Assembly: GCF_022376445.1 (NCBI RefSeq)
Contig: NW_025955351.1
Coordinates: 1 to 36,482, forward strand
Direction: 5' to 3'
DNA from: Fomitopsis serialis
Taxonomy: Eukaryota; Basidiomycota; Agaricomycetes; Polyporales; Fomitopsidaceae
Length of the DNA: 36,482 bases
Shown in pieces: positions 1-10,642 of this stretch. Numbering within the stretch: position 1 is the stretch's first letter; each line of letters opens with the position of its first letter. Under the pieces are notes generated by a model that was not told the origin of the DNA, did not search any database, and worked only from the letters and a program-made list of their open reading frames with translations. The position numbers were made by a program, and so were the translations under genes.

Positions 1-988
1 CGCGTAGTCCGCACTCTTGCCTATCCGCGGGTCTAGGGGCACAGCGCCCAGGAAGTCAACTCCCATATCCTGCGCGAGCCTCCGCCCTCCACCGGTACTC
101 GGCTTGAAGATCTGCGACTCGTTCTTGCAGCTCGGACACACGAAGCCAGACATGTTCTCCACGAGACCGATCACCGGTATGCCGACCTTCCTGCAGAAGT
201 CGATCTCGCGCCGGACGTCCTGGAGCGCGACCTCTTGTGGCGTGGTGATGACGACGGCACCGTCGATGCCGCTCTCTTTGAGGTAGGTTACGATGCTGAG
301 GTGCTCGTCGGACGTGCCCGGGGGCGTGTCGATGACGAGGTAGTCGAGCTCGCCCCAGTCGACGTCCTTGAGGAACTGCGAGATGAGCCCGTTCTTCTTG
401 GGCCCCCGCCACATGACTGCGTCCTTTGAGGAGGGAAGCATGAAGCCGACGGACATGACACCGAGGTTGTCTTGTACGTAGACGGGTGACCATCCTGAAG
501 AGGATGCGTGCACTTGCTCAGATGCGATGCCGAGGATGGTAGGGATCGAGGGGCCGCAGATGTCAACGTCCATGATCCCTGTCTAACAGATACAATGAGG
601 CGGGGAATGGCATCATGGCGATTAGGTACGCACCTGCAATGTATCGTCCGCCGCGAATGCCCACCCTAGCTGCGCAGTGAAAGTGGACTTGCCAACTCCG
701 CCCTTCCCGGAGAGGACGAGGATCTTCCGCTTCACAGTCGACATGCGCTCCCGTACGAATGGTAGGGCAGGGTCTGGTCCCTTCGCGACTCCGGACGCAC
801 ATATCTCCTGGTTGGCACATCCCGCGCATGCATCTGCCTTTCCTGCCAATTCCGACTCCGTTCCCTGGCGGTGTGGTCAGAACGTACCTCGATCTGAAGA
901 CGGAACAGCTTACAGGACAATGTTCAGGCGCATTGGCAGGGACCGAAAGCGGATCTGGAAGAGGTACAGCCTGCTGTACGGCTATCAT
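1..988 (-). CDS. NBP35: NBP35/NUBP1 cytosolic Fe-S cluster assembly ATPase (3' end off window)
   Basis: P-loop scaffold ATPase of the cytosolic iron-sulfur assembly (CIA) pathway, which with Cfd1 builds 4Fe-4S clusters for cytosolic and nuclear proteins. Exons on the minus strand are 988-914, 864-634 and 582-1, separated by 49- and 51-bp introns; all join in phase. The N-terminal ferredoxin-like motif CX13CX2CX5C is complete (C24, C38, C41, C47), and intron 1 falls just after the first cysteine, which supports both the start and the splice. Walker A GKGGVGKS is at residues 78-85. Exon 3 carries [20 protein letters not shown] and the conserved CPSC pair near residue 250 that binds the bridging cluster. 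The sequence runs off the left edge after about 296 residues, so only the extreme C-terminus is missing. No damage is seen. It is a conserved single-copy type of gene and anchors the left side of the accessory array. Confidence 0.96.
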
Positions 989-1559
989 GCCTAATATTGT
1001 TTCGATGTAGAGATTTGCGTGTATAGAACAGTCAGAGCAGGAGATGAAGACAAGAGTTGACTCAGAGCAGCGGCCACCAAGCCCAAATCTCCGATTTGTC
1101 AGTCAATCCGTGTGACATTATGATGATTACGCGTCCGTTACCGTGACATACTTACATAAGTAGTCCGAGTCTGATGGCAGTGAATATTTGGTCCCATAAA
1201 CGACACGGATAACCTCGGAAAACGCGTACTCACTTTGCCAGGTATGTCTACGTCCAGACAGACATCCAGGCGAACTACTTACACATATTCAACAACCGAG
1301 CTCTCGGCACGGTCGTGGACGTAATATCCGTGCAGGCTACGAAAGAGTTCGCCTCCATGGTTGGTTCGTACCACGGGGTCCAGCTCCATAATCCGTCTCT
1401 ATCGGCCTCCTTGATACATATCATGCACATGACTCACTGGGCAGTGTCTCGCTGATAGAAAAAGGCTTTATCATGGCCCATCAGACAGCAGATTCGTAGT
1501 CTCGCTCAAGACCCTCCATTCACGTGCGGGGTTTGTGTCGAACCTAAGCAGATTCGTTC
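989..1559. other. intergenic stretch upstream of NBP35, no gene seen
   Basis: No open frame with recognisable coding content was found on either strand. The NBP35 promoter must lie in its left part. The right part runs into a decayed Hsp70-like 3' fragment and may hold older, unrecognisable remains of the same gene. Confidence 0.5.
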
Positions 1560-1903
1560 CATAAGCCCGTCGCAGCAGGGTCTAACCTTCGCAAAGCTCA
1601 TGGAACAGGTACGACGGGCCAGAGGAGCAGGCCTTCGCTATGAGTCATCATGCTATTCGGGTTTGAATTGACGGAGATGAAGGCGCAGTTCTGGTGGTGG
1701 GAACGCGTGAGTGGACTGTAAGTATTGGACGGTGACTGGCGTTGAACGTTAACCTTGTGTGCCGGCGTCACTTGGAACTAACAGGGCGTTCAAAAGGTGT
1801 AGTCTATGGTCGTTCCTACGCATACAGCCTCGTTGAATTCATTGATCTCTTAGGGCAGCTGCGACCGTTGTATATGATAACGGATCTCGAGCCGGAGCAA
1901 TAG
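1560..1903 (+). pseudogene. 3' relic A of an Hsp70-like gene
   Basis: Only the last exons of an Hsp70-like gene survive. The stretch around 1670-1708 reads ELTEMKAQFWWWERV, matching LTEMRAQIGWWENV at the end of exon 11 in the intact copies. Upstream, 1580-1660 still resembles the rest of exon 11 (an SW motif and neighbouring residues) but is broken. Downstream, an acceptor near 1785 precedes a GVQK segment matching the micro-exon, and a last open segment of about 25 codons ends in TAG at 1901-1903. The tail (LVEFIDLLGQL) resembles the tail of relic B at 8.8 kb more than those of the intact genes, so the relics may come from a second subfamily. The relic converges on the 3' end of the coiled-coil gene of unit 1, the same arrangement as between units 2 and 3. 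Confidence 0.6.
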
Positions 1904-2278
1904 AAAATGACGGCATTATATGCTTTCTGCTTCAATTCAATGCATACAACGGTCTTGTGTACACCAAATCCACTGCACTCGGCCTCTGAGTAAACCGTGA
2001 TCAGGCAACCTGGCTTTGTCTCCGCGCATCGAGGTCAGAACATGGACTCAATCCGAATTCTTCTGTTCTGGAGTCAACGGCTGTTCACATCATCCGCATC
2101 CAGTTAGTCGATGAGTTCCGGGCCTCGTATAGTAACGATCATTACACCGGAACTTCCAATGTTGTCGTGGACAATGCTACAGGCAGGTTGCCTATACTGT
2201 CACAAGGTTCGTATACTCGTCTCACCGCAAAAAACAGTAGCTGATCAGATACAATTGTCAAATCTCGAGAGCGTTTCG

Positions 2279-3835
2279 TTAACCTGACATTCTCTCGTCG
2301 TCCCCGTCCGCCAAACACAGATCCTCTACTAGGGTTTGGAGGCCTACGCCCGGCTTGACAAGCGTGGCCGATCGCAATCTCCCCTCGACCTTCTCAACCC
2401 GCCGAAGCCCCAAGCCCGTGCAACACGAGACAGATGATCCAGTGCGTTTCCCTTTGCCTCTCGGACAAAATACATCGTCCATCTCCTCCGCTACGAATGC
2501 GACTCCTGGTCGCGGAAGCTGGATCTCGTATTCACTGCTTTTCATAGCCTCGCCAATGAGGTGGCGGATCTTCAATGCTTTGCTGACCAGGGCTTGTATT
2601 GAGTGCTGCGGGTCGCTCTCTGCAGAGGGACGCATGCCCGACGATAGCAGGACGTGCCATAGCAACTTGGTGAGCTCCCCGCTGCAGCTGTCGTCCAGCT
2701 GCTCCGCGTCGATGTGCTTGGCTTGTGCGAACTTTCGCGTCAAAGCACGCCATTGGCCCGCTACGCTTTGATTCTCTGCACAAACCTAATGATTTAATGG
2801 CGATCGCGCCGGTTGAGAAGTGCTTACCCGAATTCCTGATTCTCTCATAGACGGATGTCAAGGTGTTGTCGCTCTCAGAGTCGTTCGTCCATGTGGAGAT
2901 GATCCGGGCGAGGAAGTTCGTAGCAGCAACCTGCGTGGCGATCTCTAATAGGATCGTGTCTCCCCGTGTATCTGTGGATTCGAGCACGTCGAGGAAAGGA
3001 CGACCCAATACACATATCACATCGTCTTCTGCGCTGAGCTTCGTATCCCGGCCTTGGTCGGGTGAGGCTTGATCAGCTATTAAATGTGCCAAATTGAAGA
3101 TCTCCGTGTTCAGGCCGCGGACCTCCTGCACAACCTCGCTCTCCGCGAAGGTGTCTACCGTACCCATGAACCGCTGGGCGTCCTGCAATTCTTGTCGGCG
3201 AGTCTCGAGTAGCGCCTTGAGCTGGGTGATCTCCCTGACCAGTGCCTCTTCGTGTGTCCTAGCATTGTCGAGCTGGGTCGGCGGCAGCGTCAATCAGATG
3301 TTTCACACGCAGTTTCCTGCAAACCCGGGATGGACTCGCCTCTCTTTGACTGAGCTTCGCTTCCGTGCGCAACGTATTTCTCTCCGATTTGTACCGCATA
3401 GCTTGGCGGTGCCGATGTTCAGCTTCTTGCGTCTTCTCGTCGCGGCCGCGTCTGAGCCTAGCAATATCTCTCTCCATTCGTTGGATCGTGGATGAGTGTC
3501 GTCCCTAGCGCGGTGTTAGCATGCACTAAGAGCGCGATTACTGGGGCATCACTCGCCTCGTTCAGATTCGGGTTTGCGCTATCTGTTGCTGGCGGTCGGG
3601 CCATCTGTGACGCTTCCTCTCCTCTTCCACGATGTCTCGATGATTCCGTGCTGATGTAGTGCGATGGCGGTGCGCTATGAGTCTGCCGTCGTCCTTGTTG
3701 AACATCACTGGGATATGGCTCTGGAATGCCCACAGACTGGTATTCCCTAGCAACAGTCGAATGAGGTGTGGATGGCTCACCGCTGTCGGTGAGGCTCTTC
3801 GTCAAGTTCGATGTGAAGTCTTTCACTCTCTGCAT
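2279..3835 (-). CDS. coiled-coil protein of unknown function, unit 1
   Basis: Family not recognised. Modelled exons on the minus strand: 3835-3527, 3471-3340, 3272-2828, 2775-2279, giving 460 residues in one frame. Exon 1 (residues 1-103) is hydrophilic, Ser/Pro-rich and probably disordered. Exon 2 and early exon 3 are rich in Arg, Glu, Lys and Gln with heptad-like spacing (ERNTLRTEAKLSQRE; EITQLKALLETRRQELQDAQ), suggesting a long coiled coil. The rest of exon 3 and exon 4 look helical and globular (TILLEIATQVAATNFLARII; ALKIRHLIGEAMKSSEYEI). Two splice points need care. The acceptor used in unit 3 (CAG) is changed here to CGA, so a site a few bases downstream is assumed. Intron 2 appears to use a GC donor (GAG|GCGAGT), where unit 2 has GT. 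Start codons of units 1 and 3 align and TATA-like CTTATA (3878-3883) lies just upstream. It is transcribed divergently from the Hsp70-like gene at 4129. No transmembrane segment or signal peptide is evident. Confidence 0.72.
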
Positions 3836-4128
3836 GATGAGCGTGCTTGACGGTGAGAGTACTAGCTCCTGGCGTGACTTATAGTGATATAACCAGATAT
3901 GACACGATCTGCGGATGGAAGCATCAACATGCGGTCAGCACGATGTTCAACTTATGGCTAGAACCCAGCTACTATCTGTCATGCTTCTCTTCTGTCCCCG
4001 GCCTCTGTGGGAGTGTCCGTGCATGCTCCGACCTCGAGTTACGAACACATGCCCAGGAGATGTGGTATTTATAATGCACCGTAGAGTACCGTAGGTGGAC
4101 AACCATCTGTCCCAGTCACCTAGTCAGC
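3836..4128. promoter_or_regulatory. shared divergent promoter, unit 1
   Basis: A 293-bp gap separates two divergent start codons. Towards the Hsp70-like gene, TATTTATAAT lies at 4066-4075, about 55 bp before the ATG. Towards the coiled-coil gene, TATAAG (minus strand, 3883-3878) lies about 45 bp before the ATG. Blocks conserved with unit 2 include a CTTCTCTTCT tract near 3985 and a GTGGGAGTGTCCGTGCA block near 4010, plus CACCTAGTCA just before the ATG. I found no clear heat-shock element of three alternating GAA/TTC triplets. Confidence 0.6.
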
Positions 4129-6636
4129 ATGCTTCAACTGGATCCTTACAAAGGCAGCAGCCGCAAACTCGTCATTGCCATCGACATTGGTACCACGTAC
4201 AGTGGTGCCGCCTATTGCGTCTTGGATCCCGGCGAGATACCACAGGTACTGAGTGTTACGCGGTGCGTGTGCCGCGCAGTTGTCCATTCATACGCCAAGT
4301 TGACTAAACCTTGCTCAGCTTTCCGGGACAAGAGGGCGAAAATAAATCACGGGATGTGAAGATACCTTCCGTACTTTATTACGATCAGCAAGGCCGGCCC
4401 CGCGCCGTCGGAGCCGAAGCGACACTACAAGACACCGAGGACGAGGCATACACACAGGAGTGGGATCGCGTCAGATGGTATATCTATATTGATCCTGCGC
4501 ATAGCCGTCATGGTTACTTAGGCCTGAGTGTTCTAGGTTCAAACTCCATCTTCGTCCTCCATCGATCCTTCCCGGCGCAACTCTACCTCCAATTGGGGTG
4601 AACAAATCCATCGTCGAGATCTTGGCAGATTATCTTGCCTATGTCTTCAGATGCGTCAAAGACTTCATCTCTGAGACCAACCCGACTGGTAGACAGATTT
4701 TGGACACCGACACCCCGATTGATTTTGTTCTCAGTCACCCAAATGGATGGTCGGGCCCTCAACAAAGCAACATGAGGCGTGCGGCTATCCTGGCCAAGCT
4801 AGTGCCTGACGATGATGAAGGCACTGCAAGGCTTCAGTTCGTCACCGAAGGAGAGGCGAGCCTTCAGTTCTGTATCGCGACTGGTCTGGGGAACGACGTC
4901 ATGCAGGTGAGCTCTACTCTTTGTAGCGACTCTGTATCAGCATCCTGAAACTCCATACGTCGTAGAAAGATCGTTATGTAACGATAGTCGATTGCGGCGG
5001 AGGTACTATAGACCTGAGTACATATCGTGTACTGGACAGCCAGCCCATTGCCGTGGAAGAGAGCGTCATTCCCAAGTGTGAGTACCTCAGATTATTGTAT
5101 AGCATTTGTATCTTGATGTCAACTCATGGCGACACGGTATAAGGCCTCATTCAGGGCTCGACGATGGTTGATCATCGGGCTGAAGAGCTGCTGAAGAGTT
5201 GGTCAAACCATACCATCGTCGGCCTGTTTCATGTGCTCATATTGATTACGTGCGATCACACTCGTCACTAGGCAAGCTCAGACTGTCCCGCTTCTCGACC
5301 CCCGGAGATCTACAAGTGATGATGTCATACTTCGAAACCACGACAAAGCCAACCTTCAAAAACATTTCTAGCACATCTTACGTCAGATTCGGAGGGCAAA
5401 GCGACACTGATGAGAGGGTCAACATACGACGCGGCGTTCTGTCTCTTTCAGGGTATGTACATTTGTGTTGATCTGTGTCTGCGGGCCAGTTGTGATGCAT
5501 TTATATCTCATTTCTCAGGCTCGAAATGGCATCGCTCTTCAGACCGTCCATTGATGCCATCAAGTCAGCAATTGATAGTCAACTGTCCGGAATAAATGCC
5601 CATCTTACTGTTGGCTGTCTTTCCTTACAACCGTCGTCGGCTGTGCCTTGACTTATCTCCTTATAGACGATATTGCTTGTCGGCGGTTTTGCAACCAGCC
5701 CTTTCTTGCGCACTGAATTGCAGGAACACTTGAACAAGAAGGGTTTGCGAATGTTCACCCCGGAAGGCCAAACGTAGGCCTTCTTTGCTCATCCTTGCCA
5801 GAACTTTCACTCATACGCTTAAAAGTTCGAAGGCCGTAGTAGAAGGCGCACTATGGTTCTATCTCGACAATCGCGTTCGCGCAAGAGTTGTTAGGCACAC
5901 GTATGGATCAGAATGTGCAACACGTTATGATCCTTCGTTGCCGGGACACTTCATACGCAAACACCGAACCTACACAGGCGTTGACGGTGATTCCCGTCTC
6001 CCGTGTTGCTTCGCCATCCTGACGCAGAAGGTGAGAGTGGCACACACAGCTGACATTCAAGCTGGGCGCCTTGACAGACGCACTTCTTCAGGGAACCTCT
6101 GTCACCGAAGAGACGGGATTCGGCATTTCCTGTATCACACGCAGGCTCTTCGGCAACTTGAACACTACCGTCTCGGTCGATGTGATCGCCTACAGAGGCA
6201 ATAAGACTAATCCTGAGTGGACGGATGAGGAACCAGGTGTGCTCATGTACTCCTGTTTCTTATTCCCGATCTTCTCTGATCATGAAACGAATATCTGATC
6301 ACCAGAGATGTTCCACACGCTATGCACAATCAAAGCTGCCCCTGCACTAAGCTCATGGGAGAAGCATAGTGGCCCTAACGGACCATACTGGTCGAAACGT
6401 ATTGATGTGATCCTGCTCCTCGGTCTGACAGAGATGAAGGCACACCTTTCGTGGCTGGAGAATGTATGTGCCAAGACTTTGCTCACTCATTCGCCGCACG
6501 TATGCTTAGCTATCATTTACCAACCAGGGCGTGAGGCGAATGTGAGTCTTCCAAGCCGCAATGGTTCTATTTGTGTGCTGGAACAATACTATGTCCCAGC
6601 TCCCCTGCGAGTATTATCTACGGCGAAGAACAGTAG
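4129..6636 (+). CDS. Hsp70-like ATPase (HSPA12-type), copy 1
   Basis: Member of the actin/Hsp70 ATPase superfamily with only the nucleotide-binding domain; the classical Hsp70 peptide-binding domain is absent, as in HSPA12-like proteins. Thirteen exons: 4129-4262, 4319-4477, 4537-4906, 4966-5077, 5144-5197, 5272-5452, 5519-5609, 5667-5773, 5826-6030, 6092-6236, 6306-6463, 6528-6541, 6600-6636; 588 residues, no stops. Phosphate-1 motif IDIGTTYSG is at residues 18-26, phosphate-2 VDCGGGTIDL at 229-238, and the adenosine motif LLVGGFA around 370-376. Exon 12 is a 14-nt micro-exon; skipping the last splice would end the protein at GVRRM. ATP binding is expected; client or partner unknown. The divergent coiled-coil gene next door is repeated with it in each unit, so a physical partnership is plausible but unproven. 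Confidence 0.9.
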
Positions 6637-8479
6637 ACGGCACATTGCTTGACTATGCTGGCAGTGGTCACATCGGCGACGGATATATCGGCGCAACTGA
6701 TCAGCAATTCGTAGGCGACGCCGTCTCAGTCCTCTTCTAATTTCTTATCGGCTGTCTTGGACTCAGGATGTATCCGTGAGGTTGGAGGTTGCCCCAACGA
6801 TGTACTATACCACTGCGTTAACCATTACGAGTACACACTCAAGGACTGCGTATTCACCTCACTCAATTGTGTCTCTCATCAAAGTCAAGCTTCAAGCGCA
6901 TCAATTCAATGCTGATACTTACAGTACCGTGGCACTGCGTATTTTGAAGTTTTTTTATCCTTGTCATATTCAGTACGTATGACTTGGCTATGATGTTCAG
7001 TGGTACATAAGGCTGACCATGCACTGCTGATCAGGTCGACGTCTGTGCAGTCCGTAACATTCCGACTGGACAGTACACTGAGGAGATGATTGTTTCTCCG
7101 CCACTGAACCAAATCGGTTCTCCGACCCACTGGCAGCTTGTGCGGTTGCGAGCCGCGAGCGCGACTCAAGTCGGCCACACACTGCAACCAGACCACAACA
7201 AAGCATGAGCACCGAGGCACCGTGACGGGAACCGTTGATATCCCTGTTACCCTCACTGTCGTATGGTACGATTTTGTCTGATATTCTATCGACACTGGCA
7301 TGGCCATCGCTGAGTCAAGTTCCAAACGCATGGAAGGCTACCGTGCGTACGTATTTAATGCCCACTGTTCCATCGCTTGGACGCTCAACTTATCCCGCCC
7401 TTGGCTCGCAGGTTTAGCTCCGACGTTCTACTGTGCTCGGTTGAATCCGTCCCCGGTGCCACCCCATCCTGCCATCGTCCGTATCACTTTCGTGCCACCC
7501 TGCCTTTCGACCCCCTCGCGTCTGCCCGTCGTCCCCGCCACTCTCGCGTAGGCGTCATCCGGCGCGCGTACGAGAACGTGCAGGGGGTGTGGCACTGGCA
7601 GGTGTTGGGGCTTGACTCAGTGCCAGGACGAGCGGCGAATGTGGGTAGGTTGGATGTCGTGACCTTCAAGTTCGCATGTGCCCGTGCTGTAATTAGCGTA
7701 GTCTGCTGAATTTATCTCGTCCTCGTTCTCACCCACATTGCCCTATCCCGTCATTCACTTAGTATGTCATCCGCTTGCCTTCCCAGCTCCTGCCTGTCGT
7801 TCCCGTCACCCTGATGCTACCGTATACGTATCATGTGTGGCCTCTACCCTGCCCGCCGCTCCTCATCGCACACTGACACGCCTAGTACGTCTTCGACACA
7901 GTTGCTGCTGCTGTGCTGTGCTGCCCCCGTCACCCCGCACCGTGCTGCCACTTCGAGTCGTTCCTGCCACTCTCGCGCCCGGAGCGCTGCTCATAGGGCC
8001 GGTTCCGCACCGCTGTTGCCAACAGCATGCTACGAAAGTGTTGTTGTGGCGAGCCGTGGCCCGTTGTATACACTACTTATGTAGTATTTGCAGCGAGCTC
8101 GATGTATACTAGTCTCGCAATGTAATACACTCGCGTTCGAATACTTGAATAGATTTTTTTCTCCCGCATTAATGTTACTGCTCGAGCCGACGTCCACGAT
8201 CGGCGCCACTGTGACTTTGATCGATGTGGCGCGTCGCTGACTAAGCAGTTGAACTATACATGATCTGCGTCCGAGTCTCGCTCTTACCAATCCCCTCCTC
8301 CTCCTCCTTAGACCCTCCCCATACTTGGACGCTGTGACTCGGACGGGTGACGCCGGTCTGCGCTGCCTTCGGTATGCTACGTCGTCATTGCACCGTATGC
8401 ACATGCGCGAAAGGAACATCTACTACGTATTTGAATTCACACCTACATCCAGCGATAGTGGTATCCGCGGTTCGTCACC
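6637..8479. other. intergenic stretch between units 1 and 2, possible gene debris
   Basis: No intact gene is seen in these 1.8 kb. A plus-strand segment at about 7035-7208, preceded by a CAG acceptor, reads as a well-formed exon (VRNIPTGQYTEEMIVSPP, then NQIGSPTHWQLVRLRA) before a stop; I do not recognise the family. The part from 7430 to 8030 is pyrimidine-rich on the plus strand and contains the phrase GCCACTCTCGCG twice (about 7537 and 7967). A larger part of a unit may have been lost here, since an Hsp70-like 3' relic follows at 8480. Confidence 0.4.
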
Positions 8480-8824
8480 AGTCAAAAGCAACGTCAACCT
8501 CCGTAGAGCGCATGGAACAAGCACCGTGACGACGGCCCGAAGGGGCCTTAGTAGTACTGGGAGCAAAACTACTATGTTACCATGCTTTTCTGGTTAGCGG
8601 AGATGTCAATGAAGGCGCAGCCTGAGATCGGTTGGTGGGAGAACGTGAGTGGATCATATATGCATAAATATTGGGCGGTGACTAGCATCGTTAATCTCAT
8701 GTGTGCCTCTTGGAACCGGCGGCAAGGTGTTCCAGAAGAGGTGAGGCTTACGCCGGTTTCTGCACACAGCCTCATTGAACTCTTAGAATGGCTGCGAATG
8801 CATTGTGCTGTCGTCAAATATTGA
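8480..8824 (+). pseudogene. 3' relic B of an Hsp70-like gene
   Basis: The remnant covers the end of exon 11, the micro-exon region and the last exon. The part from 8480 to 8600 can be lined up with exon 11 of the intact copies but is full of changes and breaks. Then SMKAQPEIGWWENV (about 8604-8646) matches the intact exon end, followed by a GTGAGT donor, a GGTGTTCC segment near 8725 matching the micro-exon, and a tail (SLIELLEWL) ending in TGA at 8822-8824. The tail closely parallels relic A at 1.9 kb. It abuts the damaged 3' end of the unit 2 coiled-coil pseudogene, suggesting the two were trimmed together by a deletion. Confidence 0.65.
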
Positions 8825-8825
8825 C

Positions 8826-10348
8826 GGTGCTGTGCTCAACTGACATATTCTCATCGTCCCTTCCACTATAGTGCTCCCCTCGACCTTTTCAATCCGCCGA
8901 AGCCCTAAGGACGTGCAACATAAAACATATGATCTCGTGTGTCGCTCCTTTGCTCTGTTGCCATAAATGTCCTCCATTTCTTCCACGACGAATGCCGGTC
9001 GCGGGAGTAGGGTCTCGCTTTTTGCCGGCTTTTTAGGTCTGCTACGGAGACTACGCTTTTCATAGCCTCGGCAATGAGGTGACGGATCTTGAAGGCTTTG
9101 CTGACCAGGCCGTGTATGGGCCGCCGCGGGTTGCTCTCTGCAGAGGGACGCATACCGGACGATAGTACATACGACGTTCCGTCATAATTTGATGCGCTCT
9201 CTGTTGCAGCTGTCGTCCAGCTGCTGCGCGTCGACATGCTTGGCTTGTGCGAACTTTCGCGTCAAAGCACGCCATTGGCCCGCTACGCTTTGATTCTCTG
9301 CACAAATCCAATGATTCATTGGCGATCACACTGGTTGATAAATGCTTACCCGATTTCCTGATTCTCTCATAGACGGATGTCAAGGTGTTGTCGCTCTCAG
9401 AGTCGTTCGTCCATGTGGAGATGATCTGGGCGAGGAAGTTCGTAGCAGCAACCTGCGTGGCGATCTCTAATAGGATCGTCTCTCCCCGTGTATCTGTGGA
9501 TTTGAGCACGGCGAGGAAATGACGACCCAATGCACGTATCACTTCGTCTCCTGCGCCGAGTGTCGTATCCTGATCTTGGTCGGGCGAGGCTTGATCAGCT
9601 ATCGAACGTGCGAAGTTGAAGATCTCCGCGTGCTGCGGACCTCCTGAACCACCTCGCTCTCCGCGAAGGCGTTCACTGTACCCATGAACCGCTGGGCGTC
9701 CTGCAGCTTCTGTCGCCGAGTCTCGAGTAGCGGCTTCAGCTGGGCGTTCTCTACGACTAGGATCTCTTCGTGCTTCCTAGCATTGTCGAGCTGCTGAACG
9801 CCAGCGTCACTCAGATGTTCCACTCTTCCCGAAGGATGGCCTCACCTCTCTTTGACCTCGCTCGGCTTCTGTGCGCCACCCATTTCTCTCCGATCTGTAC
9901 TGCGTAGCTCGGTGGTGCCAATAATCGACATCTCGTGTCATCTCATCGCGGCCTCGTTTGAGCCCAGTGACCTCTCTCCATTTGTTAGGGTGTGGATGAG
10001 TGTCGTCCCTAGCGTATCGTTGGCATGCACCGAGAGCGCGATTGTCATTAGGGCATCACTAGCGTCGTTCAGACTCGGGGTCGCGTCGCATATGACTGGC
10101 GGTTAGGCCCTCTGTGACGACTCCTATCCTCTTCCGTGCCGCCTCGATGGTTCCGTGTTGATGTAGTGCGAAGGCGGCTCGCTCCGTGTCTGCCGTAGTC
10201 CTTGTAGGACATCAGGAGACGACCTTGGATTGCCCACGGACAGGTCTTCACCAGCAACAGTCGAATGAAGTGTGGATGTCTCACCACTGTCAGTGAGGCT
10301 CTTCTTGGTAAAGCTCGATGCGAGCCTTTTCACGCCCTGCACGATCAT
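8826..10348 (-). pseudogene. coiled-coil gene, unit 2, disabled
   Basis: Homologue of the coiled-coil genes of units 1 and 3, carrying many disabling changes. Exon 1 has in-frame stops where unit 1 has open codons (TAG near 10124, TAA shortly after). A 2-nt loss near 9985 shifts the start of the coiled coil, and a 4-nt loss near 9635 shifts the frame in the segment equivalent to GLNTEIFNLA. The 3' part (9240-8826) has further shifts and a replaced C-terminus. Intron 2 has a normal GT donor (GAG|GTGAGG, near 9858) where the intact copies have GC. The TATA-like element seen in units 1 and 3 reads TATGAG here. Despite the damage, exon 3 (about 9060-9545) is nearly identical to unit 1, so inactivation is recent or the tract was homogenised by gene conversion. 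The divergent Hsp70-like neighbour remains intact. Confidence 0.85.
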
Positions 10349-10642
10349 CGTGCTTAGCAGTGAGGATACTACTAGCTCTTGGCGTGGCTCATACCAGTAG
10401 ATTCAACATGATCTTCGGATGGAAGCATCGACATGCGGTCAGCACGATCTTTTGAGTTATGGCCAGAGCCCGACTATGTCTTATGCACATGCTTCTCTTC
10501 TATCTACGGACCTTTCACTCTGTGGGAGTGTCCGTGCACGCTTCGACCTCGTGTTGTAAACACGCGCCCGGCGGATGTTGTGTTTATAGTCTACTAGGAG
10601 TGCCGTAGGCGGACCACCCATTGTCCCAATCACCTAGTCAAC
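10349..10642. promoter_or_regulatory. divergent promoter, unit 2
   Basis: A 294-bp region homologous to that of unit 1, with the same blocks in order. TTTATA at 10583-10588 lies 55 bp upstream of the Hsp70-like ATG, at the same spacing as in unit 1. On the coiled-coil side the TATA-like element has decayed (TATGAG on the minus strand near 10391), in line with loss of that gene. Confidence 0.55.

Noticed and set aside
3836..4128. Heat-shock elements in the divergent promoter
   Set aside because: TTC and GAA triplets occur but not three in alternating five-base spacing, so no element can be claimed.
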